Notes under the pieces: model-generated
Seen by the model: only the letters and a program-made list of their open reading frames with translations
Told to the model about the DNA's origin: nothing
Database searches by the model: none
In this document: piece after piece, positions 14,719 to 23,800 of the stretch
How the letters are laid out: each line of letters starts with the position of its first letter
Numbering within the stretch: position 1 is the first letter of the stretch
Program-made: the position numbers and the translations under genes
Source of the DNA: CAYLPJ01 sp964385465
Lineage (GTDB): Bacteria > Planctomycetota > Phycisphaerae > SM23-33
Assembly (NCBI GenBank): GCA_964385465.1
Contig: CAYLPJ010000077.1
Coordinates: 1 to 24,024, forward strand
Length of the DNA: 24,024 bases
Reading direction: 5' to 3'

Positions 14719-16578
14719 ATGCACGCCGCCTGCCTGCTTGCCGCCGCCTTGGCCATCCCGGCCGGGACCGCCCCGCCGGGCCAACCCATCCGCTTCCCCG
14801 CCGACGCCGGCGTCGTCGACGTCACGGCCGCGCCCTACAACGCCCGCGCCGACGGACGCTCCGACGACACCGCCGCCATCCAGCGCGCCCTCGACGACCA
14901 TCCCTGCGGCAACGCGATCGTCTACCTCCCGGCCGGGACGTACCTCGTCTCGCGTCAGCTACGCTGGCCCACGGGCCGGCCCGGCGGCGGCGACGACTGC
15001 AAGCGCCTCATCCTCCAGGGCGAGTCCTCCGCCGCGACGGTGCTGAAGCTCAAGGACAACTGCGACGGGTTCGGCGAGCCCGGGCGGGACAAGCGGTACG
15101 GCCGACCGACGGGCACGGGGGTGATCTGGACGGGCAAGGCCCCGGCCCAGCGGTTCCGCAACGCCGTCCGCAACCTGACGATCGACACCGGTCGCGGCAA
15201 CGCGGGGGCCTGCGGGCTCCAGTTCGTCGCCAACAACCAGGGCTGCGTCCGGGAGGTGACGATCCGCAGCGGCGACGGCGCGGGCGTGATCGGCCTGGAC
15301 CTCGGCTACACCGGCGAGCAGGGACCGTGCCTGATCGAGGACCTCCGCGTGGAGGGCTTCGATTACGGCGTCTACTGCTGGGGCGCGGTGGACAGCATCA
15401 CCATGGTCGGCGTGCACGTTCGCGGCCAGCGGCTGGCGGGGCTGCGGAACGACCACCAGGTCCTCAACATCGAGCGGCTGACCAGCGTCAACGCCGTCCC
15501 CGCCGTGCAGAACCGTTTCGGCGACGCCGTGCTGACGCTCCTGGGCGCCGACCTGCGGACCCCCGGCGGGCCCGCCGACGTCCCCGCCATCGCCAACGAG
15601 GGCCTGCTTCACGCCCGCGACGTCGCCACGGCCGGCTACGCCCGGGCGATCGACAACAGCCGCGGCACGAAGCGCGGCGCCGCCGGGCCGCGGGTCGGCG
15701 AATACGTCTCCCACGAGCGGAAGGGCCTCTTCGGCAAGCCCGGCCCGGCGCTTCGCCTTCCGGTCAAGCCCACGCCCCGCGTGCCCTGGGACCCGCCGGC
15801 GGAGTGGATCAGCCCCGCGGAGTTCGGCGCCCGGGGCGACGACAAGGCCGACGACACCGCCGCGATCCAGAAGGCCATCGACTCCGGGCGAACCACCGTC
15901 TACCTGCCGCGGGGCACGTGGACCATCAGCGGCGAGCTGCTGCTGCGAGGCAACGTCCGGAGGTTCCTCGGCTGCGAGGCGGCCCTGAAGGGCCGCGGCG
16001 TGCTGCGGGTGGTGGACGGCAATCAGCCGGTGGTGGTCCTGGAGCGGTTCGAGATCCAGTACGCCCCGATCCGGATCGTCCACGACACGGCGCGGACGCT
16101 GGTGCTCTCGAGCATCCGGATGGACCGCGAGAACGGCTACCGCAACACGGTGCCCGGCGAGGTCTTCATCGAGGACGTCTGCGGCAACCCATTCCGCTTC
16201 GAGCGGCAGAAGGTCTGGGCCCGACAGCTCAACCCCGAGTCCAGCAAGCGAACCAAGATCACCGCCAGGGACTCGCAGCTCTGGATCCTGGGGCTCAAGA
16301 CCGAGGGCGACGCGACCGCCATAGACGCCGCCGGAGGGCGGGTCGAGGTCTGCGGCGCGTTCATCTACGCAAACACCCCCCGCCCCAAGCAGCCCCTCGT
16401 GATCCTCCGCGACACCGAGATGTCCATGACCATGGGAGAGTCCGCCTACCGCAGGGAGCCCTTCCGGAAGCTCGTCGTCGAGACCCGCGGCAAGCGAACG
16501 CGTACGCTCGGCATCGGCGACGTCCCCGCCCGGTGCGGCGGGAGCATGGTCGGCCTGTTCACCACCGAAGCGCCCTGA
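14719..16578 (+). CDS. Secreted protein with two pectate-lyase-superfamily beta-helix domains
   Basis: This 619-residue protein has two copies of the N-terminal Pectate_lyase_3 motif. The first reads VDVTAAPYNARADGRSDDTA near residue 34 with VYLPAGTY; the second reads PAEFGARGDDKADDTAAIQK near 367 with VYLPRGTW. Each opens a right-handed parallel beta-helix, as in glycosyl hydrolase family 28/55-like enzymes and phage tailspikes. This two-helix layout is reminiscent of GH55 glucanases, but I cannot identify catalytic residues, so the activity (polysaccharide lyase, hydrolase or binding) is open. A short hydrophobic N-terminus (about 1-17) with almost no positive charge may be a signal peptide. 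ATG 14719 is chosen for AAAGGAG 5 nt upstream over an in-frame GTG at 14686. Export together with the preceding lipoprotein fits a polysaccharide-handling role, which is inference. Confidence 0.8.
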   Translation: MHAACLLAAALAIPAGTAPPGQPIRFPADAGVVDVTAAPYNARADGRSDDTAAIQRALDDHPCGNAIVYLPAGTYLVSRQLRWPTGRPGGGDDCKRLILQGESSAATVLKLKDNCDGFGEPGRDKRYGRPTGTGVIWTGKAPAQRFRNAVRNLTIDTGRGNAGACGLQFVANNQGCVREVTIRSGDGAGVIGLDLGYTGEQGPCLIEDLRVEGFDYGVYCWGAVDSITMVGVHVRGQRLAGLRNDHQVLNIERLTSVNAVPAVQNRFGDAVLTLLGADLRTPGGPADVPAIANEGLLHARDVATAGYARAIDNSRGTKRGAAGPRVGEYVSHERKGLFGKPGPALRLPVKPTPRVPWDPPAEWISPAEFGARGDDKADDTAAIQKAIDSGRTTVYLPRGTWTISGELLLRGNVRRFLGCEAALKGRGVLRVVDGNQPVVVLERFEIQYAPIRIVHDTARTLVLSSIRMDRENGYRNTVPGEVFIEDVCGNPFRFERQKVWARQLNPESSKRTKITARDSQLWILGLKTEGDATAIDAAGGRVEVCGAFIYANTPRPKQPLVILRDTEMSMTMGESAYRREPFRKLVVETRGKRTRTLGIGDVPARCGGSMVGLFTTEAP

Positions 16579-16617
16579 CCCACGCCGCCGCAATCCAATG
16601 CCGCGCGGACTACTCCG

Positions 16618-16646
16618 TTGCCCTCCGCCTGCCGGGCCGCTAAGCT
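16618..16646 (+). promoter_or_regulatory. Putative sigma-70 promoter of the DUF1015 gene
   Basis: TTGCCC (16618-16623) and TAAGCT (16641-16646) are separated by 17 nt. A start near 16653 leaves about 20 nt of leader containing GGGAG (16661-16665) at normal distance from the ATG at 16674. Confidence 0.45.
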
Positions 16647-16673
16647 ACGCATTTGCCCCCGGGAGATGAACCG

Positions 16674-17966
16674 ATGGAGATTCGACCGTTCCGCGGCTGG
16701 CGGTATGTCGGCGGGCTCGACGGGGACGTCAGTCCCTACGTCGCCCCGCCCTACGACGTGCTCAACGCCGCGGACAAGCAGCGGCTGCTGGACCGCCACC
16801 CCAACAACATCGTCGACGTGGACCTCCCTCACGTGCCCCCCAAGGAACTCGGGCCCGACGCCGCCTACGAGCGGGCGGCCGAACGCCTCCAACAGTGGCA
16901 GGCCGAGGGCGTCCTCCGCCAGGACCCCGACCCCTGCATCTACGTCTACGAGCAGGCCTACGAGTGGGCCGGGAGACAGTACGTCCGCCGGGCCATGCTC
17001 TGCGGCCTCCGCGCGACCGAGCTGGGAGAGGACGTCATCCCCCACGAGCACGTCTTCGCCGGGCCGCTGGCCGACCGGCTCAAGCTCACCGAGTGCACCC
17101 GGACCCAGCTCTCGCCGATCTTCGGCTTCTACGACGATCCCGCCGGCGCCGTCGCCTCGACCCTCCAGGCCGCCACCGACGCCGCCAGGCCCGTCGCCCG
17201 CGCCGCCATCGGCGAGGTCACCGAGCGGCTCTGGGCCGTCGATGCCCCCGCCGCCATCGACGCCGTCGGCGAGGCCCTCGCCGACGTGCCCGCCTTCATC
17301 GCCGACGGGCACCACCGATACACCACCGCGAGGAATTACTGCACGTCGCTGGCCAAGGCCGGTCAGATCGGCCCCGACCACGAGGCCAACTTCGTCATGT
17401 TCGCGCTCGTCGCACGCGACGACCCCGGACTCGTCATCCTGCCCACGCACCGCATGCTCAGCAACCTCGACCCCGCCGGGTCCATGGAGCAGCTCGCCGA
17501 AGCCTCGCCGGAGTTCTCCTGGCGACCGGCCGGCAAGGCCGACGTCGGCCCCGCCGCCATCGAGGCCCTCCTCGGCTGCGCCGGACCGACCGCCATGGCG
17601 TTCGTCTCCGGCACCGACGCGGCGCTGTGGATCGTCGAGCTCGCACGCCCCGAGGCCATGGCCGAGGCCGCACCCGACGAGACCGACACATGGCGGACCC
17701 TCCCGCCGGCGATCCTCTCCAAGCTCGTCATCGAGCGGGCCCTGCGCCCCTGGGCCGGAGACGACCTCCAGGTCGCCTTCACCCCCCAGATCCGCGAGGT
17801 CATCGACGCCTGCAAGGCCGGGCGGGCGCAGGTCGGCGTCATCCTCAAGAGCATCCCCATCGACGCCGTCGAGGACATCGCTCGCAGCGGGGCCTCCATG
17901 CCCCACAAGAGCACCTACTTCTATCCCAAAATCACCACCGGCATGGTCCTCAAGCCGCTGGCTTAG
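16674..17966 (+). CDS. DUF1015 family protein
   Basis: This 430-residue protein is a full-length member of the DUF1015 family, found widely in bacteria and some archaea and without an established reaction. Recognisable parts are the N-terminal IRPFRGWRY followed by VAPPYDVLN near 24-32, a central RTQLSPIFGFYDDP segment, and the family's best conserved motif FIADGHHRYTTA with His213-His214-Arg215-Tyr216. The histidine cluster suggests a catalytic or metal/phosphate site, but this is not shown. No signal peptide or membrane segment is seen, so it should be cytoplasmic. ATG 16674 is supported by GGGAG 8 nt upstream. The dehydrogenase gene follows after 32 bp and probably shares its transcript. 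In some bacteria DUF1015 genes sit near serine-biosynthesis dehydrogenases; here the neighbour is a zinc-type enzyme. Confidence 0.85.
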   Translation: MEIRPFRGWRYVGGLDGDVSPYVAPPYDVLNAADKQRLLDRHPNNIVDVDLPHVPPKELGPDAAYERAAERLQQWQAEGVLRQDPDPCIYVYEQAYEWAGRQYVRRAMLCGLRATELGEDVIPHEHVFAGPLADRLKLTECTRTQLSPIFGFYDDPAGAVASTLQAATDAARPVARAAIGEVTERLWAVDAPAAIDAVGEALADVPAFIADGHHRYTTARNYCTSLAKAGQIGPDHEANFVMFALVARDDPGLVILPTHRMLSNLDPAGSMEQLAEASPEFSWRPAGKADVGPAAIEALLGCAGPTAMAFVSGTDAALWIVELARPEAMAEAAPDETDTWRTLPPAILSKLVIERALRPWAGDDLQVAFTPQIREVIDACKAGRAQVGVILKSIPIDAVEDIARSGASMPHKSTYFYPKITTGMVLKPLA

Positions 17967-17998
17967 CCCCACGCCGGCCGACGGGAAGGGAACCCGCC

Positions 17999-19015
17999 AT
18001 GAAGCAGGCCGTCATGACCGCACCGGGCACGCTGGAGATCCGCGACGCCGAGCCCCCCGCGCCCGGTCCCGGCGAGGTGCTCCTCCGCGTCCGCCGCATC
18101 GGCGTCTGCGGCTCGGACGTCCACGTCTACCACGGGACCCACCCGCTGACCGGCTACCCCGTCGTCCAGGGCCACGAGTTCGCCGCCGAGGTCGTCGAGC
18201 TCGGCGAGGGCGCCGACGCCCCGCCCGTCGGAACCAAGGTCACCGCCATGCCGCAGCACACCTGCGGCCGCTGCCCGCAGTGCCTCCGCGGCGACTTCCA
18301 CATCTGCGACGAGCTGAAGGTCATGGGCTTCCAGGCGCCCGGCACGGGCCAGGAGCTGTTCGCCATCGGCGCCGAGAAGATCGTCCCCCTCCCCGAGGGC
18401 TTCACCTTCGAGCAGGGCGCCCTCGTCGAGCCCGCCGCGGTCGCCGTCCACGCCGTCGGCCGCGCCGGCGCGGCGATGGACGGCCTGGCGGTAATGGTCC
18501 TCGGCGCCGGGCCGATCGGGAACCTCGTCTCGCAGGTCGCCCGCGGCGAGGGGGCGAAGGTGCTCACGACGGACCTCAGCGCCTTCCGCCTGGATATCGC
18601 CCGCCGCTGCGGGCTGGAGCACACGTCCGACGCGTCCGACGAGTCGCCCGCGGATGCGGTGCACCGGGTCTTCGGCGGACCGGCCGACGTGGTCTTCGAG
18701 TGCGTCGGCTCCCGGGCGACGATCGACGCCGCGGTCGCCAACGTCCGCAACGGAGGGCGGGTGGTGGTCACCGGCGTCTTCGCCGAGCCGGCCACCGTGG
18801 ACCTCTGCCGCGTCCAGAACGACGAGCTGACGCTTCGCGGCACGCTGATGTACCTCCGCGAGGACTACGACCGCGCCGTCGAGCTGATCGCGGCCGGCAC
18901 GATCGCCACCGATCCCCTGGTCACCCGCCACTTCGACTTCGCCGACTTCCCCGCCGCCTACCAACACATCGAACGCGCCGGCGCCGAGACCATGAAGGTC
19001 ATGATCGACCTGTAG
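17999..19015 (+). CDS. Zinc-dependent medium-chain alcohol/polyol dehydrogenase
   Basis: This 338-residue enzyme belongs to the zinc-binding medium-chain dehydrogenase superfamily, closest in appearance to the sorbitol/threonine/L-idonate dehydrogenase group. Catalytic zinc ligands are Cys37 (GVCGSD) and His59-Glu60 (GHE). The structural zinc site is complete: Cys89, Cys92, Cys95 and Cys103 in TCGRCPQCLRGDFHIC. The Rossmann domain has GAGPIG near 169, with an Asp after the second strand (TTDLSAF) favouring NAD over NADP. The C-terminal part ends with AAYQHIERAGAETMKVMIDL, usual for this group. Substrate is not assignable; a sugar alcohol or sugar acid is plausible. The start has GGAAGGG about 9 nt upstream, within the 32-bp gap after the DUF1015 gene, suggesting an operon. 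It is slightly shorter than the usual ~345 residues but complete. Confidence 0.87.
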   Translation: MKQAVMTAPGTLEIRDAEPPAPGPGEVLLRVRRIGVCGSDVHVYHGTHPLTGYPVVQGHEFAAEVVELGEGADAPPVGTKVTAMPQHTCGRCPQCLRGDFHICDELKVMGFQAPGTGQELFAIGAEKIVPLPEGFTFEQGALVEPAAVAVHAVGRAGAAMDGLAVMVLGAGPIGNLVSQVARGEGAKVLTTDLSAFRLDIARRCGLEHTSDASDESPADAVHRVFGGPADVVFECVGSRATIDAAVANVRNGGRVVVTGVFAEPATVDLCRVQNDELTLRGTLMYLREDYDRAVELIAAGTIATDPLVTRHFDFADFPAAYQHIERAGAETMKVMIDL

Positions 19016-19047
19016 GAGGGAAGCGCCCGGGCGGTCTTCCGCCACGC

Positions 19048-19063
19048 CTCCGGCGCTCCGGAG
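19048..19063. terminator. Stem-loop between convergent genes
   Basis: CTCCGG-CGCT-CCGGAG forms a perfect 6-bp stem with a 4-nt loop, in the 119-bp gap between the dehydrogenase and the opposing isocitrate dehydrogenase gene. A longer inverted repeat, GGTCTTC (19033-19039) with GAAGACC (19110-19116), encloses it. No T-tract is present. A bidirectional terminator is inferred from position. Confidence 0.4.
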
Positions 19064-19134
19064 CTGGCCGGCGCCCCCCTTCCCGAGGCTTCCGCCCCGG
19101 GCTGCCTGCGAAGACCTCTCCGAGGAGCCCGAGA

Positions 19135-20256
19135 CTACCGGCCGTCGGCCATCGCCGCGATGATCGCGTCGGCCATCTCGCTGGTGCCTACCGCCGTCGG
19201 GTCGTCCCGGTGCGGTTTCATGTCGTAGGTGACCTGCTCGCCGGCGGCGATCACCTTCGCCACACCCGCCTCCAGACGCTTGGCCGCGCCGGCCTCGCCG
19301 AGGTAGTCCAGCATCAGCATCCCCGACAGGATCAACGCCGTCGGGTTCACCTTGTTCATGCCCTTGTACTTCGGCGCCGAGCCGTGCGTGGCCTCGAAGA
19401 CGGCCGTGCTCTCGCCGATGTTCGCTCCCGGCGCCACGCCCAGCCCGCCGACCAGCCCGGCGCAGAGGTCGCTGAGCACGTCGCCGTAGAGGTTCGGAAG
19501 CACGATCACGTCGTACAGCTCGGGCTTCTGGACGAGCTGCATGCACATGTTGTCGATCAGCCGCTCCTCGCCCTCGATGTCCGGGTAGGCCGCCGAGACG
19601 CCCTCGGCGACCTCCTTGAACAGCCCGTCGGAGAACTTCATGATGTTCGCCTTGTGAACCCACGTCACCTTCTTCCGCCCGTGCTTGCGGGCGTACTCGA
19701 AGGCGAACCGCACGATCCGCTCGGTGTTCTCCACGCTGATCGGCTTGATCGACACGCCCGTCGTATCCAGGCCCGTCTTGATCTTCTTGTCCGTCGAGAC
19801 CCGGTTGATGTGCTCGATCAGCTCCCCCGTCTCGGAAAGGCCTCGCTCGAACTCCACTCCCGCGTAGAGGTCTTCGCAGTTCTCCCGGACAACCACCAGG
19901 TCGATGTCCTCGTACCGGCTGCGCACCCCCGCGTAGCTCTTGCACGGGCGAAGGCAGCAGTACAGGTCCAGCGTCTGGCGAAGCAGCACGTTGACGCTGC
20001 GGAACCCCGTCCCGATCGGCGTCGTGATCGGCGCCTTCAGCGTCGCGTCCGTCGAGCGGACCGAGTCGATCGTCTCCTCCGGCATCGGCGTCCCGGCCGT
20101 CTTCATCACGTCCACCCCGGCGTCGCAGATGCGCCATTCGATGCTCCCGCCCCCGTCGGCGGCGGCCAGGGCGGCGTCGATGCATCGGCGGGCGGCCTCG
20201 GCCAGCTCGGGGCCCACGCCGTCGCCGCGGATCAGCGTTGCGGTATGCTGCGTCAT
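19135..20256 (-). CDS. Isocitrate/isopropylmalate dehydrogenase family enzyme, probably isocitrate dehydrogenase
   Basis: This 373-residue enzyme most likely oxidatively decarboxylates isocitrate to 2-oxoglutarate. Substrate-site residues fit isocitrate dehydrogenases: Ser87, Asn89 and Arg93 in RSVNVLLRQ, Arg103 in CLRPC, and Arg124 and Tyr131 in RENCEDLYAG, where most relatives have Thr in place of the Cys. Metal-site residues lie in LYGDVLSDLCAG. The scaffold length matches the short NAD-type enzymes, but the coenzyme region reads HGSAPKYKG, with Lys296, Tyr297, Val303 and Tyr344 at positions that mark NADP use in E. coli Icd (Lys344, Tyr345, Val351, Tyr391); the Arg395 equivalent is Pro. 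I leave the symbol empty because NAD versus NADP is unresolved. Isopropylmalate or homoisocitrate dehydrogenase is less likely. AAGGA lies about 11 nt upstream of the ATG, a long spacing. It is transcribed alone. Confidence 0.85.
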   Translation of the reverse strand: MTQHTATLIRGDGVGPELAEAARRCIDAALAAADGGGSIEWRICDAGVDVMKTAGTPMPEETIDSVRSTDATLKAPITTPIGTGFRSVNVLLRQTLDLYCCLRPCKSYAGVRSRYEDIDLVVVRENCEDLYAGVEFERGLSETGELIEHINRVSTDKKIKTGLDTTGVSIKPISVENTERIVRFAFEYARKHGRKKVTWVHKANIMKFSDGLFKEVAEGVSAAYPDIEGEERLIDNMCMQLVQKPELYDVIVLPNLYGDVLSDLCAGLVGGLGVAPGANIGESTAVFEATHGSAPKYKGMNKVNPTALILSGMLMLDYLGEAGAAKRLEAGVAKVIAAGEQVTYDMKPHRDDPTAVGTSEMADAIIAAMADGR

Positions 20257-20363
20257 GGTCGGATGCGTCCTTTCTTCTCTTCCGTCGATCAGTGAACCGT
20301 GATCGGCTGCCCGGGTTCGCTCGGGAGGCCCGCGTCGCCTCGTCGGTGCCACGCGAGCGGGGC

Positions 20364-20392
20364 ATCCTAGCACGGGCAGGGGCACCGGTCAA
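20364..20392 (-). promoter_or_regulatory. Putative sigma-70 promoter of the isocitrate dehydrogenase gene
   Basis: Read on the minus strand, TTGACC (20392-20387) and TAGGAT (20369-20364) are separated by 17 nt. The start would fall near 20357, about 100 nt before the ATG at 20256. Confidence 0.55.
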
Positions 20393-20480
20393 CCGCCCGA
20401 GAGGGCAATTCCCCTCCCCGTCGGAAGTAAGCCCATGACAACACTGCACCTACAGCCGGCCAACGCCGCCCGATCGGTGT

Positions 20481-20509
20481 TTGACGGATTCGGGGCTTCC
20501 GCGTATACT
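20481..20509 (+). promoter_or_regulatory. Strong putative sigma-70 promoter of the large secreted protein
   Basis: TTGACG (20481-20486) and TATACT (20504-20509) are separated by 17 nt, the best consensus match in the window (5 of 6 and 5 of 6). The predicted start is near 20516, almost 285 nt before the ATG at 20801. Confidence 0.6.
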
Positions 20510-20515
20510 AGGAGC

Positions 20516-20800
20516 TCAGGTAACGGAGAGCCTTTTCGCAACGGAGCCCGCCCCGCAGGCACCCATGCCCGGCAGGGGGCGGGTTGGAGACGCTCGCATA
20601 CGCGAGCGGGAGATTCGACGCAATCGTTTGCTCGCTGACCGTGTGCAGCCATGCCGTCGGCCCGCGCCGCGGTACCTCCGCGGTACGGCGGACGTTTTGT
20701 GCGCCAACGCGCCCGGCCTGACACCGTCACCAGACATCCCGGGGCCATGCCCCGACTCCCTGACCGACAATCCGCCTGCCGGCCGTCGAAGGAGAACGAC
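20516..20800 (+). promoter_or_regulatory. Long structured 5' leader, candidate cis-regulatory RNA
   Basis: Four separate hairpins are visible. (a) CCCGCCCC (20547-20554) with GGGGCGGG (20576-20583), enclosing GGCA-CCCA-TGCC (20558-20569). (b) CGCTCGC-ATAC-GCGAGCG (20591-20608). (c) CCGCGG-TACCT-CCGCGG (20667-20683), whose stem extends imperfectly to 20662-20688. (d) CGGGGC-CAT-GCCCCG (20740-20754). The ribosome binding site AAGGAG (20789-20794) is 6 nt before the ATG and outside these stems. I could not match it to a known riboswitch or leader class, and GC-rich DNA forms hairpins easily, so function is unproven. Confidence 0.4.
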
Positions 20801-23800
20801 ATGAACGCCAGACGTTTCGCCGCCACCCTCGCCGTGATCGGCCTCGCCACCCTCGGCGCGGCCGGTCAGACCGTCACCTCGACCTGGACGGGCAACGTCC
20901 CGGACGCCAACTGGTTCGACACGGGCAACTGGTCCGCCGGCGTCCCGGACGCCAACACGGACATCGCCGTGTTCAACGACGACGGCAACGCCCTCGGGGT
21001 GGACCTGATGGCCCGGACGGGCATCGTTCACCAGGTGCAGCTCCAGAACGCCGCGAAGGACTACGCGATCGCCAACGGCGTGATCCAGCTCGTCGGCTAT
21101 GACGGGCAGGTCGGCTCGCTGTCGCAGGTCGGCTCGGGCACGACGGAGGTTGCCGCGACGATCCAGACGGCCGGCGCGAACATCAACGTCCAGGCCGGCG
21201 TGCTGCGCCTGACCGGCGACAACAGCGCCCTGACCGGCGCGACCACCGCGACGGTCAGCGGCGGCATCCTCGAGAGCCACCGCTCCGAGGGCCTCGGCGG
21301 CTCCGACATCGTCCTCGACGGCGGGACGCTGAAGCTGGTCGGCGAGGGCGACTCCAGCCCCCGGGACGGGCTGGTGGGCTACTGGGCGTTCGACGAGGGC
21401 AGCGGCGCGACCACGGCGGACCTGTCGGACAACGACAACGCCGGAACGCTGATCAACGGGGCGGCCTTCTCCTCCGACGCCAGGTTCGGCAACTCCAGCC
21501 TGCGCGTCGGGCAGACCGGCACGAAGGAGATGTGCCTGATCGGCGAGGACATACCCATTATCGGCAAGGAGAACGACGGCGTCGCCGTCGGCGATTTCTC
21601 GATCTCGCTCTGGGCCAAGGCCGAGAGCGATATGGGCGACTGGAAGCGGTTCCTGGGCAATACTGAGTACCATGCCGGAGCGACGGGCGGCAAGGGGTTC
21701 AATCTCACCGCCACGGGAGTCAGCGGCGGAGACGTAACCACGCTCGTGATGCGCGGCGACAACGAAGCGGAGTCAACCGAGAGGCTCGATTCCGGCGAAC
21801 GGTGGGCTCACCTCGTGATGACCTACGACGGAGACACCGGCACAACGCAGTTCTGGTATGACGGCGTGGCCGTGAACATGACCGACGGCACGGGCGAGAT
21901 TCTCGGCTTCGACAACGAGTTTGCGATCGGCTACTCCACCGAAATCCCCGCGAACGACAAGGGCTGGAAGGGCTGGCTGGACGACGTCCGCCTCTACGAC
22001 CACGTCCTCAGCAGCGAGGATATCGAGTCGCTGAACACGTGGGACGGGGGCGGCGTGGTGACCACGGCGGGGAACGTGAGCCTGACGGCCGACTCCACGA
22101 TCCAGACGCGGCACGTCCCCGTCGAGTTCGGCAGCCTGACCGTTTCCAACGGCGCGAAACTCACGTTCGAGCCCGGAGACCCCGAGACCGAAACGCTCTC
22201 GTTCACCTCCACCACGCTCCAGAGCAGCGCGACGTTCGACCTCGGCGGCAACGTCGCCGCCGGGGCGGCGACCAACGACGCCGGCGGGGCCGTCACGATC
22301 ACCAAGGCGGGGCCCGGCAACCTCACGCTCGATCCCGTCGCGGCCGAGGGCGATCTCGCCGACACGACGGTGGTCATCGAGGGCGGCATGCTTTCGGCGA
22401 GCAAGGACGCCGAGGGCAAGACCTCGCTGGACGGCGCGCCGGTTCACATGACCGGCGGGACGCTGAGCCTCGCTGCCGGTCCCGCCACGGCGGACATGGA
22501 CCTCCGCCTGGACTTCAACGGCCCCACCGGGGGCGGGAATGTCCGGCCCGATCCACAGCCGTCGTCGCTCTGGAACGTGGACATCGGCGACGGCGAGACC
22601 GACCGGGCCCTGGTCGACTACCTCACCGGCCTGGACAGCGGGGCGACCCTCACGACCAGCGCCGGCTGGCAGAGATCCGAGTCCAACGACTGGGATTACC
22701 TGGGTGTCGCCGAGCAGCTCGACTGGATGGATGAGCAGTCTTACGTGGCCGCGCGGGACTACATCTTCATCAACAACCAGAACGAGAGCCTCGTCGTCGA
22801 GGGCCTGGACCCCAACCGCACCTACCGGGTGGAGATCGTCTCGGGGCACGGCGGCAACGACTACGGCATCTTCGAACTCGTCGAGAGCGGCATCACCAAG
22901 ACCTTCGGCGCCCGCGCCGACGGTCAGAACCTCGACAAGTGGATGACCTGGGAAGGCGTCAACCCCGATACCTCCGGCGCGATGCACCTGAACGTCTCGG
23001 GCCCCTGGGGCTTCCTCAACGCCATGCAGATCCTCGCCGACCCCGTGATCGACACCTGGGACAACGACGTCACCGTCGCCGCCGACGCCAACATCGCCGC
23101 CGGCGGCTGGATCGGCCTGCCCTCCCTGACGATCCAGAACGGCGCGACGCTGGGGCTGACCGAGGGCAAGCTGACGGCCTCGACGCTGACGCTCGACCCC
23201 AACGGCGCGGCCGAGACGGGCCTGAACGTCGCCGCCGGGGCGACGCTCTACCCGACGCAACTGGAAAGCGACGGCTCGACCCTCACGCTGGCCAAGACCG
23301 GCGCCGGGACGCTCACCTTCTCCGGCACGCCCGCCGACGACGCCAACCTCACGCTGGACGTCCGCGAGGGCATCGCGGCCGTGCTGCTGGACGGGACCAA
23401 CCCCCTGCCCCACGCGGGCATCAACCTCGGCGGCGGCACGCTGGTCATCGCCAGCACCGACGGCGACGACGTCACGCTGGACAACGCACTCTCCGCCGAC
23501 GCCGGCGGGTCCATCGAGGCCCGGCGCGTCACCGGCGCCCTCGCCGGCCCGGCCGTGGTCACCCTCACCGCCGACCTCGACCTCGCCGGGGGAACGACCA
23601 CGCTGGCGACCGACCACGCTTACACGATGGAGCTGACCGGCACGATCAGCGGGGCCGGCAGCCTCGCCGTCCAAACCGACACCGCCGTCACCCTCGCCGA
23701 CGCCCTCCATACCGGCTCGACCACGCTGGACGGCAACGGCACGCTGACCGTCAACGGCGACCTCGCCGGCGGCAGCGCGCTGACGGTCGGGAACGGCACG

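Larger units (their letters stand above)
20257..20800. other. Divergent 544-bp intergenic region
   Basis: No supportable gene lies here. From left to right it holds the roughly 100-nt leader of the isocitrate dehydrogenase gene on the minus strand (with GATCA/TGATC arms at 20287-20304), that gene's promoter (20364-20392), about 88 bp with nothing that I recognise (20393-20480), then the plus-strand promoter (20481-20509) and structured leader of the large secreted protein. Short open frames in it lack ribosome binding sites. Confidence 0.6.

Noticed and set aside
16618..20295. A plus-strand frame of about 1225 codons across four genes and onto the antisense of isocitrate dehydrogenase
   Set aside because: Pro/Ser/Arg-rich translation with no domain, crossing gene boundaries on both strands; a shadow frame.
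21773..23710. A 645-codon minus-strand frame
   Set aside because: Antisense to the signal-peptide-led LamG/PATR protein, which is uninterrupted from 20801 to the window edge and has a promoter and ribosome binding site.
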